The notes under the pieces: model-generated
Told to the model about the DNA's origin: nothing
Databases searched by the model: none
The model's input: only the letters and a program-made list of their open reading frames with translations
Translations under genes and position numbers: made by a program
In this document: piece by piece, positions 1 through 9,688 of the stretch
How positions within the stretch are numbered: position 1 is the first letter of the stretch
How the letters are laid out: each line of letters begins with the position of its first letter
Assembly (NCBI RefSeq): GCF_000723165.1
Contig: NZ_HG322949.1
Location: forward strand, 1,621,061-1,685,060
Reading direction: 5' to 3'
DNA length: 64,000 bases
Source of the DNA: Janthinobacterium agaricidamnosum NBRC 102515 = DSM 9628
GTDB lineage: Bacteria > Pseudomonadota > Gammaproteobacteria > Burkholderiales > Burkholderiaceae_D

Positions 1-49
1 GCGCCAAAGCGATTGCTGCCGGTAAAGCCTTTAATACCTTGTGGTGCAT
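1..49 (-). CDS. N-terminus of an unidentified, probably exported protein (partial)
   Basis: Only the first 16 codons lie in the window. They read MHHKVLKALPAAIALA, a basic start followed by a hydrophobic run, as in a signal peptide. An AGGAG ribosome binding site lies at 54-58, just upstream of the ATG at 49-47. The gene is divergent from the mannitol-type ABC operon and shares its promoter region, so an outer-membrane sugar porin is a reasonable guess, but nothing in the 16 residues proves it. Confidence 0.6.
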   Translation of the reverse strand, partial: MHHKVLKALPAAIALA

Positions 50-334
50 GTGTGTCTCCTGAATATATCGGTATATGCCATGCAATACGGGTGCATGAAG
101 TTGTCAATTTTATCAGTGTTGTCACTATCTTTTCGATACTGATGAGGCAAGTATCAATACTTTCTTGAAAAGTGTTGTATTTGGGATATATCGATACTCT
201 GAAGCGGCAGGATTGTGCAAAAGAGTATCGATTCTAGGTTTTGCAGTATCAGAAAGTATCGAAGTCCGGTGATACATTCTGTCCGTGGCGCGAGTAGCTG
301 GCCGCAACAAACATAAAAAACTGGAGACGACAAT
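50..334. promoter_or_regulatory. Divergent promoter region with repeated AGTATCGA boxes
   Basis: The element AGTATCGA or its complement recurs: TCGATACT at 133-140, AGTATC at 150-155, TCGATACT at 191-198, AGTATCGA at 224-231, AGTATC at 245-250 and AGTATCGA at 255-262. The copies at 190-200 and 222-232 form a perfect 11-bp inverted repeat (ATCGATACTCT/AGAGTATCGAT). This arrangement fits an operator array for a sugar-responsive regulator. The two AraC-type proteins encoded at the end of the operon are the obvious candidates, which is inference. Confidence 0.6.
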
Positions 335-1645
335 ATGAAATTCACCGTAGCTGGCGCATTGAGCGCCGGTATTCTCTGCGTCAGCAATGTGGCGTTCGCG
401 GCCACCGACCTGGTGATCGCCACCGTCAACAACGGTCACATGATCGAGATGCAAAAGCTTAGCAAGTTCTTTGAGCAAGCCAATCCGGATATCAAATTGA
501 AGTGGGTCACGCTGGAAGAGGGTATCTTGCGCCAGCGCATGACCACCGACATCGCCACCAAGGGCGGCCAGTTCGACGTGATGACCATCGGCCTGTATGA
601 AACCCCGATCTGGGGCAAGAAAAACTGGCTGATCCCGGTCAAGCCGGACGCCAAGTACGATATCGACGACTTGCTGCCGTCGATCCGCGAAGGCTTGTCC
701 GGCGACGGCAAGCTGTACGCGTCGCCGTTCTACGGCGAAAGCTCGATGATCATGTACCGCAGCGACCTGCTCAAAAAAGCCGGCATGACCATCGAAGACC
801 GCCCGACCTGGGACCATTTGCGCGACGTCGCGGCAAAAATCCACGATCCGGCCAATGGCGTGTACGGCATTTGCCTGCGCGGCAAACCGGGCTGGGGCGA
901 CAATATGGCGCTGATCACCACCATCGCCAATTCCTACGGCGGCCAGTTGTTCGACATGAAATGGAAACCGCAATTCACCAGCAAGCCGTGGAAAGACGCG
1001 GTCAATATGTATGTCGACCTGATGAAGAAATACGGCCCGCCGGGCGCCGCCGCCAACAGCTTCAATGAAAACCTGGCGCTGTTCAACCAGGGCAAGTGCG
1101 GCATCTGGATCGACGCCACCATCGCCGCGTCCTTCGTCACCGATCCGAAACAAAGCAAAGTGGCCGACAAGGTCGCGTTCGCCCAGTCGCCGGTCGGCAG
1201 CACCGAACGCGGCGCCAACTGGCTGTGGATCTGGTCGCTGGCGATTCCGTCCAGCTCCAAGCATCCGACCGAAGCGCAACGCTTCATCAACTGGGCCACC
1301 TCGCGCGATTACGTGAACCTGGTGGCCAGGGAATCGGGCTGGGCCAACGTGCCGACCGGCACCCGCAAGTCGACCTACGCCAACCCTGAATTCCAGAAAG
1401 TAGCGAAATTCGCCGCCGCCGAAGGCAAGGCGCTGTCGACCACCCGCAACGTGCAAAGCACCTTGCTGCCGTCGCCCTATGTCGGCGTGCAATTCGCATC
1501 GATTCCTGAATTCCAGGTGATCGGCGTGGCGGTCGGCCAGCAAATGGCCGCTACGCTGCTGGGCAAGGTCACGGTCGACCAGGCGCTGGACATTTCCCAG
1601 CAAGCCGCCGAACGTGAAATGCGCAAGGGCGGCTATTACAAGTAA
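335..1645 (+). CDS. mtlE: Polyol (mannitol/sorbitol-type) ABC transporter, periplasmic binding protein
   Basis: This is an extracellular solute-binding protein of 436 residues, the usual size for family 1 sugar-binding proteins. A signal peptide with AFA before the mature ATDLVIATV start is visible at residues 1-22. It should capture a sugar alcohol in the periplasm and deliver it to the two permeases encoded next. GGAGA at 323-327 supports the ATG at 335. The order binding protein, two permeases, ATPase, mannitol dehydrogenase and kinase matches the Pseudomonas mtlEFGKDY operon, so mannitol, sorbitol or arabitol is the likely ligand. The exact substrate cannot be read from sequence. Confidence 0.85.
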   Translation: MKFTVAGALSAGILCVSNVAFAATDLVIATVNNGHMIEMQKLSKFFEQANPDIKLKWVTLEEGILRQRMTTDIATKGGQFDVMTIGLYETPIWGKKNWLIPVKPDAKYDIDDLLPSIREGLSGDGKLYASPFYGESSMIMYRSDLLKKAGMTIEDRPTWDHLRDVAAKIHDPANGVYGICLRGKPGWGDNMALITTIANSYGGQLFDMKWKPQFTSKPWKDAVNMYVDLMKKYGPPGAAANSFNENLALFNQGKCGIWIDATIAASFVTDPKQSKVADKVAFAQSPVGSTERGANWLWIWSLAIPSSSKHPTEAQRFINWATSRDYVNLVARESGWANVPTGTRKSTYANPEFQKVAKFAAAEGKALSTTRNVQSTLLPSPYVGVQFASIPEFQVIGVAVGQQMAATLLGKVTVDQALDISQQAAEREMRKGGYYK

Positions 1646-1801
1646 TTATTCCCAGTAATAAGTAATGCCAGGGCACCGCGGCGCCGGCCATACGGCGGCG
1701 CTGGCGGTTTCCGATTGCAAACCAGGCGCTGCCGTTTTGATACCCAAGCTTGCGCCTCGCAAGGTTGGGGCCGGCACGCCTATCCGCTTCAAGAGAACCC
1801 T
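1646..1801 (+). promoter_or_regulatory. Spacer between binding-protein gene and permease genes, imperfect GC hairpin
   Basis: This 156-bp gap is much longer than the other gaps in the operon. It contains an imperfect GC-rich stem around CGCCG at 1682-1686 and CGGCG at 1693-1697. Such hairpins after binding-protein genes often protect the upstream message and lower expression of the membrane genes. No T-run follows, so a complete terminator is unlikely. Confidence 0.35.
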
Positions 1802-2662
1802 ATGAAACGATTGATACCTCGGACTTTATTGACGCCGGCGGTGCTTGCCGTGTCCGTCATTTCGATAGTCCCGCTGCTGATTACCCTGTATTACTCCTTC
1901 GTGCGCTACAACATGCTGTCGCCGGGAGAGCACGAATTCAACGGCCTGGCCAATTTCCATTTCTTCTTTAGCGACGGCGCCTTCCTGCCGGCGCTGCAAA
2001 ATACGTTCACGCTGATGTTTTCTGTGATGGCGATCACGGTATTGTTCGGCGCCGCGCTGGGCTTGCTGATCAATGAAGCCTTCCCCGGCCGCGCCATCGT
2101 GCGCGTGCTGCTGATTTCGCCCTTCCTGGTGATGCCGGCGGTGAACGCGCTGATGTGGAAGAACATGCTGCTCAATCCGATCTACGGCCTGTTTGCCCAG
2201 ATCAGCATTTTTTTCGGCTTGCCGCCGGTCGACTGGCTGTCGGTCCACCCGCTGGTGTCGATCATCATGATGGTGTCGTGGCAATGGCTGCCGTTCGCCT
2301 GCCTGATCTTCATGACGGCGCTGCAATCGATGGACAAGGAGCAGCTGGAAGCTGCCCGCATGGATGGCGCCAATTATCTGCAGCAATTGCGTTATCTGTA
2401 CATCCCGCACCTGGGCCGCGCGATGTCGGTGGTGCTGATGATCGAAATGATTTTCCTGCTGTCGATCTTTGCCGAGATTTTCACGACCACCGGCGGCGGT
2501 CCGGGTTTCGACACCACCACCATCACCTTCATGATTTACCAGCAAGCCTTGCTGTCCTACGACATCGGTGCGGCCTCGTCCGGCGCCTTGTTCGCGGTGC
2601 TGCTGGCCAATATCGCAGCCTTCTTCCTGATGCGCGTCATCGGCAAGAACCTGTCGAAATAA
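1802..2662 (+). CDS. mtlF: Polyol ABC transporter permease 1 (MalF type)
   Basis: This is a six-span inner-membrane permease of about 286 residues, beginning MKRLIPRTLLTPAV. The cytoplasmic EAA loop that contacts the ATPase is visible as EQLEAARMDGA near residues 180-190. An in-frame start 87 bp upstream exists, but the ATG at 1802 follows an AAGAGAA site and begins directly at the first hydrophobic segment, so it is preferred. It forms the channel together with the next gene product. Its neighbours are the binding protein and the MalG-type permease, only 10 bp downstream. Confidence 0.85.
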   Translation: MKRLIPRTLLTPAVLAVSVISIVPLLITLYYSFVRYNMLSPGEHEFNGLANFHFFFSDGAFLPALQNTFTLMFSVMAITVLFGAALGLLINEAFPGRAIVRVLLISPFLVMPAVNALMWKNMLLNPIYGLFAQISIFFGLPPVDWLSVHPLVSIIMMVSWQWLPFACLIFMTALQSMDKEQLEAARMDGANYLQQLRYLYIPHLGRAMSVVLMIEMIFLLSIFAEIFTTTGGGPGFDTTTITFMIYQQALLSYDIGAASSGALFAVLLANIAAFFLMRVIGKNLSK

Positions 2663-2672
2663 GGAGAACCGG

Positions 2673-3491
2673 ATGAATAATAAATATGTCTTGTACGGAC
2701 GCACCATCGGCGCGTGGTGTTTTGCGCTGCTGCTGTTCTTTCCGATCTTTTGGCTGGGCTTGATGGCCTTCAAGACCGAAGGACAGGCGATCTCGACGCC
2801 GCCGCTGCTGTTCTTCACCCCGACGCTGCACAGCTTCGCCGAGGTGATGGCGCGCGATAACTATTTCGCCTATGCGATGAACTCGCTGATCACCAGCATA
2901 TTGTCGACCGCGCTCGGCCTGGCGATCGCGATTCCGGCCGCGTATTCGATGGCGTTCTTCCCGACCCGCGGCACCATCGGCTTGCTGAAGTTCATGCTCA
3001 GCTCGCGTTACATGCCGGGCGTCGGCGCGCTGATGCCGATTTACATCTGCTACCAGTATTTCGGCCTGCTCGATACCCGCCTCGGCCTGACCATCATGTT
3101 CATGCTGATGAACTTGCCGATCATGATCTGGCTGCTGTACACCAATATGAAGGAATTGCCGCGCGAAATACTCGAAGCGGCGCGGATGGACGGCGCGTCG
3201 GTGATCGATGAATTCCGCCACATCGTATTGCCGTTGTCGGTCGGCGGCATCGCCTCGACCGCGCTGGTGTGCATGGTGTGGTCGTGGAATGAATCGTTCT
3301 GGTCGCTGAACCTGGGCGCGTCCAGCGCCGGCACGCTGGCCTGGCTGATCGCCTCGTATTCCAGCCCGGAAGGCTTGTTCTGGGCCAAGTTGTCGGCGGC
3401 ATCGCTGATGGCGATCGCCCCGATCATGGCGCTGGGCTGGTTTTGCCAAAAGCAGCTCGTGCAGGGCATGACCTTCGGCGCCGTTAAGTAA
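2673..3491 (+). CDS. mtlG: Polyol ABC transporter permease 2 (MalG type)
   Basis: This 272-residue inner-membrane permease is the partner of the preceding permease. Its EAA motif reads ILEAARMDGASVIDEFR at about residues 165-182, and the chain ends with the short basic tail QGMTFGAVK typical of MalG-like subunits. AAGGAGA lies 5-11 bases before the ATG. It sits between the first permease and the ATPase in one transcription unit. Confidence 0.86.
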   Translation: MNNKYVLYGRTIGAWCFALLLFFPIFWLGLMAFKTEGQAISTPPLLFFTPTLHSFAEVMARDNYFAYAMNSLITSILSTALGLAIAIPAAYSMAFFPTRGTIGLLKFMLSSRYMPGVGALMPIYICYQYFGLLDTRLGLTIMFMLMNLPIMIWLLYTNMKELPREILEAARMDGASVIDEFRHIVLPLSVGGIASTALVCMVWSWNESFWSLNLGASSAGTLAWLIASYSSPEGLFWAKLSAASLMAIAPIMALGWFCQKQLVQGMTFGAVK

Positions 3492-3518
3492 CTATTACAA
3501 GATACAGAGAGACACATC

Positions 3519-4565
3519 ATGGCTTACCTTCAATTAAGCAATATCGAGAAATTCTTTGGCGAGCACCGCGCCATCAAGGGCATCGACCTGGACATTCAGC
3601 AGGGTGAATTTGTCGTCTTCGTCGGCCCGTCCGGCTGCGGCAAGTCGACGCTGCTGCGTCTGATCGCCGGCCTGGAGCCGATCGACAACGGCAAGCTGTC
3701 GCTCGACGGCCGCGACATCACCGATTTGCCGTCGTCCAGGCGCGACCTGGCGATGGTGTTCCAGTCCTACGCCTTGTACCCGCACATGACGGTATTCCAG
3801 AACATGTCGTTCGCGCTGAAACTGGCCGGCGTCGATCCGGCCATCATCCGCGAAAAAGTCAACAAGGCCGCCGCCATCCTCGACCTCGGCAAATACCTGG
3901 AACGCACGCCGAAGGAATTGTCGGGCGGCCAGCGCCAGCGGGTGGCGATCGGCCGCGCTATCGTGCGCGACCCGAAAGTGTTCCTGTTCGATGAACCGCT
4001 GTCCAACCTGGACGCCGCGCTGCGGGTGCAAACCCGCATCGAAATCGCCAAGCTGCACCGCGAACTGGGCGCGACCACGATCTACGTGACGCATGACCAG
4101 GTCGAGGCGATGACGCTGGCCGACCGGGTGGTGGTATTGCGCGACGGCCAGATCGAACAGCATGGCTCGCCGTTGGAGTTATATGACCGGCCGGCGAATC
4201 GCTTTGTGGCCCAGTTCATCGGCACGCCGAGCATGAACGTGGTGCCGGCCGATGGCGTGCCGCAATTGCTGGCGCAAGCCGGCAGCGCCGCCCAGGCCGA
4301 CGGTTTTGTCGGCATTCGCCCGGAACATGTGCATCTCGGCGCCGCCCAGCCGGGCAGCGTGCCGGTGACCATCGACCTGGTCGAATCGCTGGGCGTCGAA
4401 ACCCTGATCTATGCGCGCTTGCCGAACAATGTGCAAGTCGTGTCGCGCGGCAGCGAACGCAGCAGTTTGCAGCCGGGCCAAACCACCCATCTGACCTTCG
4501 ACCAAGGTTTTGTCCACCATTTTGACCGCGCCGGGAAAACCTATGCCAGCGCGAAGGGAGTGTAA
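3519..4565 (+). CDS. mtlK: Polyol ABC transporter ATP-binding protein (MalK/UgpC type)
   Basis: This 348-residue ATPase powers polyol import. Walker A is GPSGCGKST near residues 37-45, the Q-loop is in VFQSYALYPHM, the signature is LSGGQRQR, Walker B is VFLFDEPLSNLD, and the switch histidine is in VTHDQVEAM. A C-terminal TOBE-like domain follows from about residue 235 (GIRPEHV). The dehydrogenase gene begins 3 bp after the stop codon, and the GGGAG used by that gene lies in the end of this one, which suggests coupled translation. Confidence 0.9.
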   Translation: MAYLQLSNIEKFFGEHRAIKGIDLDIQQGEFVVFVGPSGCGKSTLLRLIAGLEPIDNGKLSLDGRDITDLPSSRRDLAMVFQSYALYPHMTVFQNMSFALKLAGVDPAIIREKVNKAAAILDLGKYLERTPKELSGGQRQRVAIGRAIVRDPKVFLFDEPLSNLDAALRVQTRIEIAKLHRELGATTIYVTHDQVEAMTLADRVVVLRDGQIEQHGSPLELYDRPANRFVAQFIGTPSMNVVPADGVPQLLAQAGSAAQADGFVGIRPEHVHLGAAQPGSVPVTIDLVESLGVETLIYARLPNNVQVVSRGSERSSLQPGQTTHLTFDQGFVHHFDRAGKTYASAKGV

Positions 4566-4568
4566 GCC

Positions 4569-6053
<1,485 letters not shown>

Positions 6054-6079
6054 ACAGAGCAACGAGAGAGACGCACATC

Positions 6080-7546
6080 ATGTATCTGGGTATCGACCTT
6101 GGCACGTCGGAAGTCAAAGTATTGCTGATCGACAAAGAGCAAAACATCGTCGGCAGCGCCCATGCGCCGCTGACCATCAGCCGCCCGCAAGAGCAATGGT
6201 CGGAGCAGGATCCGGCCAGTTGGTGGCTGGCGACGAAAAACGCGGTGGGCCAGCTGGCAGAGCGGCATCCGGCCGAGCTGGCGCTGCTGCGCGGCATCGG
6301 CTTGTCCGGCCAGATGCATGGTGCGGTGTTGCTCGATGCCGATGGGCAAGTGTTGCGGCCGGCGATTTTATGGAACGATGTGCGTTCCGGCCCCCAATGC
6401 GCCGAGCTGGAACGGCGCGTGCCGGAAGCGCGGGCCATCACCGGCAACCTGATCATGCCGGGTTTTACCGCGCCGAAACTGTTGTGGGTGGCGCAGCACG
6501 AACCCGGGATATTCGCGCGCACGGCCAAGGTCTTGCTGCCGAAGGATTATCTGCGCTACCTGTTGACCGGCGAAACCATTTCCGATATGTCGGATGCGGC
6601 CGGCACCATGTGGCTGGACGTGGCCAGGCGCGACTGGTCGGATACCATGCTGACCGCGTGCGGGCTGGAACGCAGCCACATGCCGCGGCTGGTCGAAGGT
6701 TCGGCGCCGGGCGGCTGGCTGAAACCGGAGTGGCAACGCGCGTGGGGCATCGCTCAGCCGGTGCTGCTGGCCGGCGGCGCCGGCGACAATGCCGCCAGCG
6801 CGATCGGCATGGGTGTCATCCACGAAGGCGAGGGCTTTATTTCGCTCGGCACGTCCGGCGTGTTCTTTGCCGCCAATGCCGCTTACCGGCCGAATCCGCA
6901 ACAGGGCTTGCATACTTTCTGCCACGCGCTGCCGGGCCAATGGCACCAGATGGGCGTAATGCTGTCGGCCGCCAGCTGTTTGCGCTGGGCCGTCGAACTG
7001 ACCCATGCCGGCGCTGAGGCGCAATTGCTGGCGGAAATCGAACAAGCCGGTCGCGCCGCCTGCCTAGTCGCGCCGCTGTTCTTGCCGTATCTGTCGGGCG
7101 AGCGCACGCCGCACAATAACCCGGACGCCAGCGGCGCCTGGTTCGGCTTGCGCCACGACACCAGCCGGGCCTTGCTGGGCTACTCGGTGTTGGAAGGCGT
7201 GGCGTTCGGCTTGCGCGACAGTTACCTGGCCTTGCAGGCGGCCGGCAGCGCCGTGCCGGTGGCGGCGCTGGTCGGCGGCGGCAGCAAGAGCCGGTATTGG
7301 GCCTTATTGCTGGCCAGCGTGCTGAATACGCCGTTGAGCCTGCATAGCAGCGGCAACCTCGGCGCGGCACTGGGCGCGGCGCGCTTGGGCTTGCTGGCGG
7401 TCGATCCGGAGGCCGATGTCGCCGCCGTGTGCGCCGCGCCGCCGGTGCTGGAAATGATCGAACCGCAAGCGGACTGGCATGCGGCGCTATTGCCGCGCTT
7501 CGAGCGTTATCAGGCGCTGTACCGGCAATTAAAACCGTTGTTCTGA
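6080..7546 (+). CDS. xylB: Xylulokinase-type FGGY carbohydrate kinase
   Basis: This 488-residue FGGY-family kinase opens with the phosphate-binding strand YLGIDLGTSEVKVLLID and carries the substrate loop LSGQMHGAVLLD, as in XylB. It probably phosphorylates D-xylulose made from arabitol; in the Pseudomonas operon the corresponding gene is mtlY. No fructokinase (mtlZ counterpart) follows, so fructose formed from mannitol must be phosphorylated by an enzyme encoded elsewhere. It is the last enzyme gene of the operon. Confidence 0.88.
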   Translation: MYLGIDLGTSEVKVLLIDKEQNIVGSAHAPLTISRPQEQWSEQDPASWWLATKNAVGQLAERHPAELALLRGIGLSGQMHGAVLLDADGQVLRPAILWNDVRSGPQCAELERRVPEARAITGNLIMPGFTAPKLLWVAQHEPGIFARTAKVLLPKDYLRYLLTGETISDMSDAAGTMWLDVARRDWSDTMLTACGLERSHMPRLVEGSAPGGWLKPEWQRAWGIAQPVLLAGGAGDNAASAIGMGVIHEGEGFISLGTSGVFFAANAAYRPNPQQGLHTFCHALPGQWHQMGVMLSAASCLRWAVELTHAGAEAQLLAEIEQAGRAACLVAPLFLPYLSGERTPHNNPDASGAWFGLRHDTSRALLGYSVLEGVAFGLRDSYLALQAAGSAVPVAALVGGGSKSRYWALLLASVLNTPLSLHSSGNLGAALGAARLGLLAVDPEADVAAVCAAPPVLEMIEPQADWHAALLPRFERYQALYRQLKPLF

Positions 7547-7548
7547 TT

Positions 7549-7604
7549 GCGCCGCTCAACTAGCGCCGTTCAACCAGCGCTGTTCAACCAGCGCTGTTCA
7601 ACTA
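7549..7604 (+). repeat. Four tandem copies of a 14-bp repeat
   Basis: Four consecutive 14-bp units occupy 7549-7562, 7563-7576, 7577-7590 and 7591-7604, with consensus GCGCYGYTCAACYA. The units differ at only three positions. The array begins right after the kinase stop codon and ends about 30 bp before the first AraC-type regulator. It may be a regulator binding array or a slippage product. Confidence 0.85.
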
Positions 7605-7635
7605 GGTATACTGGCTGGAAGATGGAGACAAAATC

Positions 7636-8553
7636 ATGCCGCGAAAAAGGGAATATCCCACGCTGCAAGTAGAACATGAGCGCCAGCGCGATGCGACGCC
7701 GGGGTTCGAGCCCAAGGGCAGTTACGGATTTATCCGCTACCTGGAGCACGGTTTCCCGAACTCGCTGGTGCGCTGGCATTATCACGACGAATACGAATTG
7801 CACCTGATCCTGGAAACTAGCGGCAAGGTCTTCGTCGGCGATTACATCGGCCAGTTTTCGCCGGGCCACCTGGTCTTGACCGGGCCGCGCGTGCCGCATA
7901 ACTGGGTCTCGATGGATACCCCGGAGCAGGGCGTGCCGCTGCGCGACATGGTGATCCAGTTCGCCCATCCGCCGCTGGAAACGCTGGCGTGTCAAATCCC
8001 CGAAGTGAAGGGGATTTTCCCCTTATTGCAGCGCGCCATGCACGGCATCGAATTTTTCGGCGTCAGCGAGCGCGCCATGCAGCGTTTTACGCGTATCCGC
8101 GACAGCAGCGGCTTGCCGCGCTTTATCGAATTCCTGACTTTGCTGGCTGAACTGGCGCACACCACCGATTATCAATTGCTGTCGACCATACCGATGCAGT
8201 CGAGCGACGACGATATTGCGCTGGCGCGCATCAGTTCCGCGATCAATTTTATCGTGCAAAATTACAGCAGCCAGTTTTCGCTGAAGGAATTGGCGCAGCA
8301 GTTGGAGATGCCGGAACGCACTTTTTCACGCTTTTTCCGCAGCGCTACCGGCAACAGCTTTACCGATTTCGTCAACCGCCTGCGCATCAACCGGGCCTGT
8401 CAATTACTGATGGAAACCGAACGCTACGTGACCAATATCTGCTATGAAGCGGGATTTAACAATGTCGCCAATTTCAACCGGCGTTTTCTGGAATTGAAAG
8501 GGATGACGCCGAAGGAATTCCGTCACCAGGCGTCGGGACGGTTTGGCGGATAG
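7636..8553 (+). CDS. AraC-family transcriptional regulator, MtlR-like, copy 1
   Basis: This 305-residue regulator has an N-terminal cupin-like sensor domain (HYHDEYELHLILETSGKVFVGDYIG near 50-75) and a C-terminal double helix-turn-helix. The second helix-turn-helix reads ICYEAGFNNVANFNRRFLELKGMTPKEFR. By position it should activate the polyol operon in response to the sugar alcohol, as MtlR does in Pseudomonas. A GGAGA site lies before the ATG. A close paralogue follows immediately. Confidence 0.85.
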   Translation: MPRKREYPTLQVEHERQRDATPGFEPKGSYGFIRYLEHGFPNSLVRWHYHDEYELHLILETSGKVFVGDYIGQFSPGHLVLTGPRVPHNWVSMDTPEQGVPLRDMVIQFAHPPLETLACQIPEVKGIFPLLQRAMHGIEFFGVSERAMQRFTRIRDSSGLPRFIEFLTLLAELAHTTDYQLLSTIPMQSSDDDIALARISSAINFIVQNYSSQFSLKELAQQLEMPERTFSRFFRSATGNSFTDFVNRLRINRACQLLMETERYVTNICYEAGFNNVANFNRRFLELKGMTPKEFRHQASGRFGG

Positions 8554-8634
8554 GGCGCATCAGTAAAAGCTGGCTTTTTGGGGTGAACAGGAACACAGTA
8601 GCAGCGCGTCGATATCGGAAGGCAGGATTTGATC

Positions 8635-9594
8635 ATGGAAATGGTTGGCGGATTTAACTACCAGGCACGCATGCGCGAACCGGAGCACAACGCCTTCGGC
8701 AAGCCGCCGGAGCTGGAGCGCGAAAGTTATGACGGCATCATCAATTACCTGGAGCACGGGTATCCCAGCTCGCGGGTGCGCTGGCATTGCCACGACGAAT
8801 ATGAATTGCACCTGATCGTCGCCACCAGCGGCAAGCTGTTTGTCGGCGATTATATCGGCGAATTTTCGCCGGGCCACCTGGTATTGACCGGGCCGCGGCT
8901 GCCGCATAACTGGATTTCCAGCAGCGTGCCCGACGGCGGCGTGCCGCTGCGCGACATGATCGTGCAATTTGCCCACGAACCGTTGGCGCAGGCGGCCAAA
9001 TGCATACCGGAGCTGCGCGAATTACTGCCGCTGCTGGAGCGGTCGACCTATGGCGTGGAATTTTTCGATTGCGGCGCCGAGGCGGAACAGCATTTGCTGC
9101 GCATCCGGGCGATGCACGGCGCCGAGCGGTTCGCCGAATTCGTGCAATTCATGAGCAAGCTGGCGCGTACCGCCAATTACCGTTTATTGTCGAGCGCTAC
9201 CATGCGTTCCTTCGACGACGATGCGACGCTGGCCAAGGTCAATGCGGTCTTGACGTACATTACGGAAAATTATCGGGAACAAATCTCGGCGGAAATGCTG
9301 GCGGAACAACTGGGCATGTCGCTGAGCAAATTCTCGCGCTTCTTCCGCAAAGCCACCGGCAATAGTTTTACCGACTTCGTCAGCCGCCTGCGCATCAACA
9401 AAGCGTGCCAGTTGCTGATGAACACCGACCAATACGTGACCAATGTCTGCTACGACGTCGGCTTCCACAACGTGGCCAACTTCAATCGCCGCTTCCTGCA
9501 AGTAAAAGGCGTGACGCCGAAGGAATTCCGGCGCCAGGCCGACGGCCGTTTTGGCGGGCCGGCCGCCGAGTCGGGGAGTCCATCCGCCGTTTGA
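8635..9594 (+). CDS. AraC-family transcriptional regulator, MtlR-like, copy 2
   Basis: This 319-residue protein is a paralogue of the preceding gene: the sensor segment (HCHDEYELHLIVATSGKLFV) and DNA-binding segment (VCYDVGFHNVANFNRRFLQVKG) align without gaps. GGCAGGA at 8621-8627 supports ATG 8635 over a TTG two codons upstream. The C-terminus has a short extra tail (GPAAESGSPSAV). The tandem arrangement suggests duplication followed by divergence, perhaps for two different polyols. Neighbours are the first copy and a bidirectional terminator. Confidence 0.85.
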   Translation: MEMVGGFNYQARMREPEHNAFGKPPELERESYDGIINYLEHGYPSSRVRWHCHDEYELHLIVATSGKLFVGDYIGEFSPGHLVLTGPRLPHNWISSSVPDGGVPLRDMIVQFAHEPLAQAAKCIPELRELLPLLERSTYGVEFFDCGAEAEQHLLRIRAMHGAERFAEFVQFMSKLARTANYRLLSSATMRSFDDDATLAKVNAVLTYITENYREQISAEMLAEQLGMSLSKFSRFFRKATGNSFTDFVSRLRINKACQLLMNTDQYVTNVCYDVGFHNVANFNRRFLQVKGVTPKEFRRQADGRFGGPAAESGSPSAV

Positions 9595-9626
9595 CCTACT
9601 TCGTTCTGGTCAGCCAGCCATGAAAA

Positions 9627-9659
9627 AAGCCTGCCGCACAGTGTGTGCGGCAGGCTTTC
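9627..9659. terminator. Bidirectional terminator between the polyol operon and the S9 peptidase gene
   Basis: A perfect 15-bp stem lies at 9627-9641 and 9645-9659 with a 3-base loop. It carries A-residues on the left arm and T-residues on the right, so it can act in both directions. The flanking genes are convergent. Confidence 0.9.
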
Positions 9660-9688
9660 CTGTTTTAGCTCAGTTTGCTATTCCAACG

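Noticed and set aside
125..1603. Long minus-strand frame opposite the binding-protein gene
   Set aside because: It mirrors the third-codon-position bias of the real gene, has Arg/His/Gly-rich composition and no family motif.
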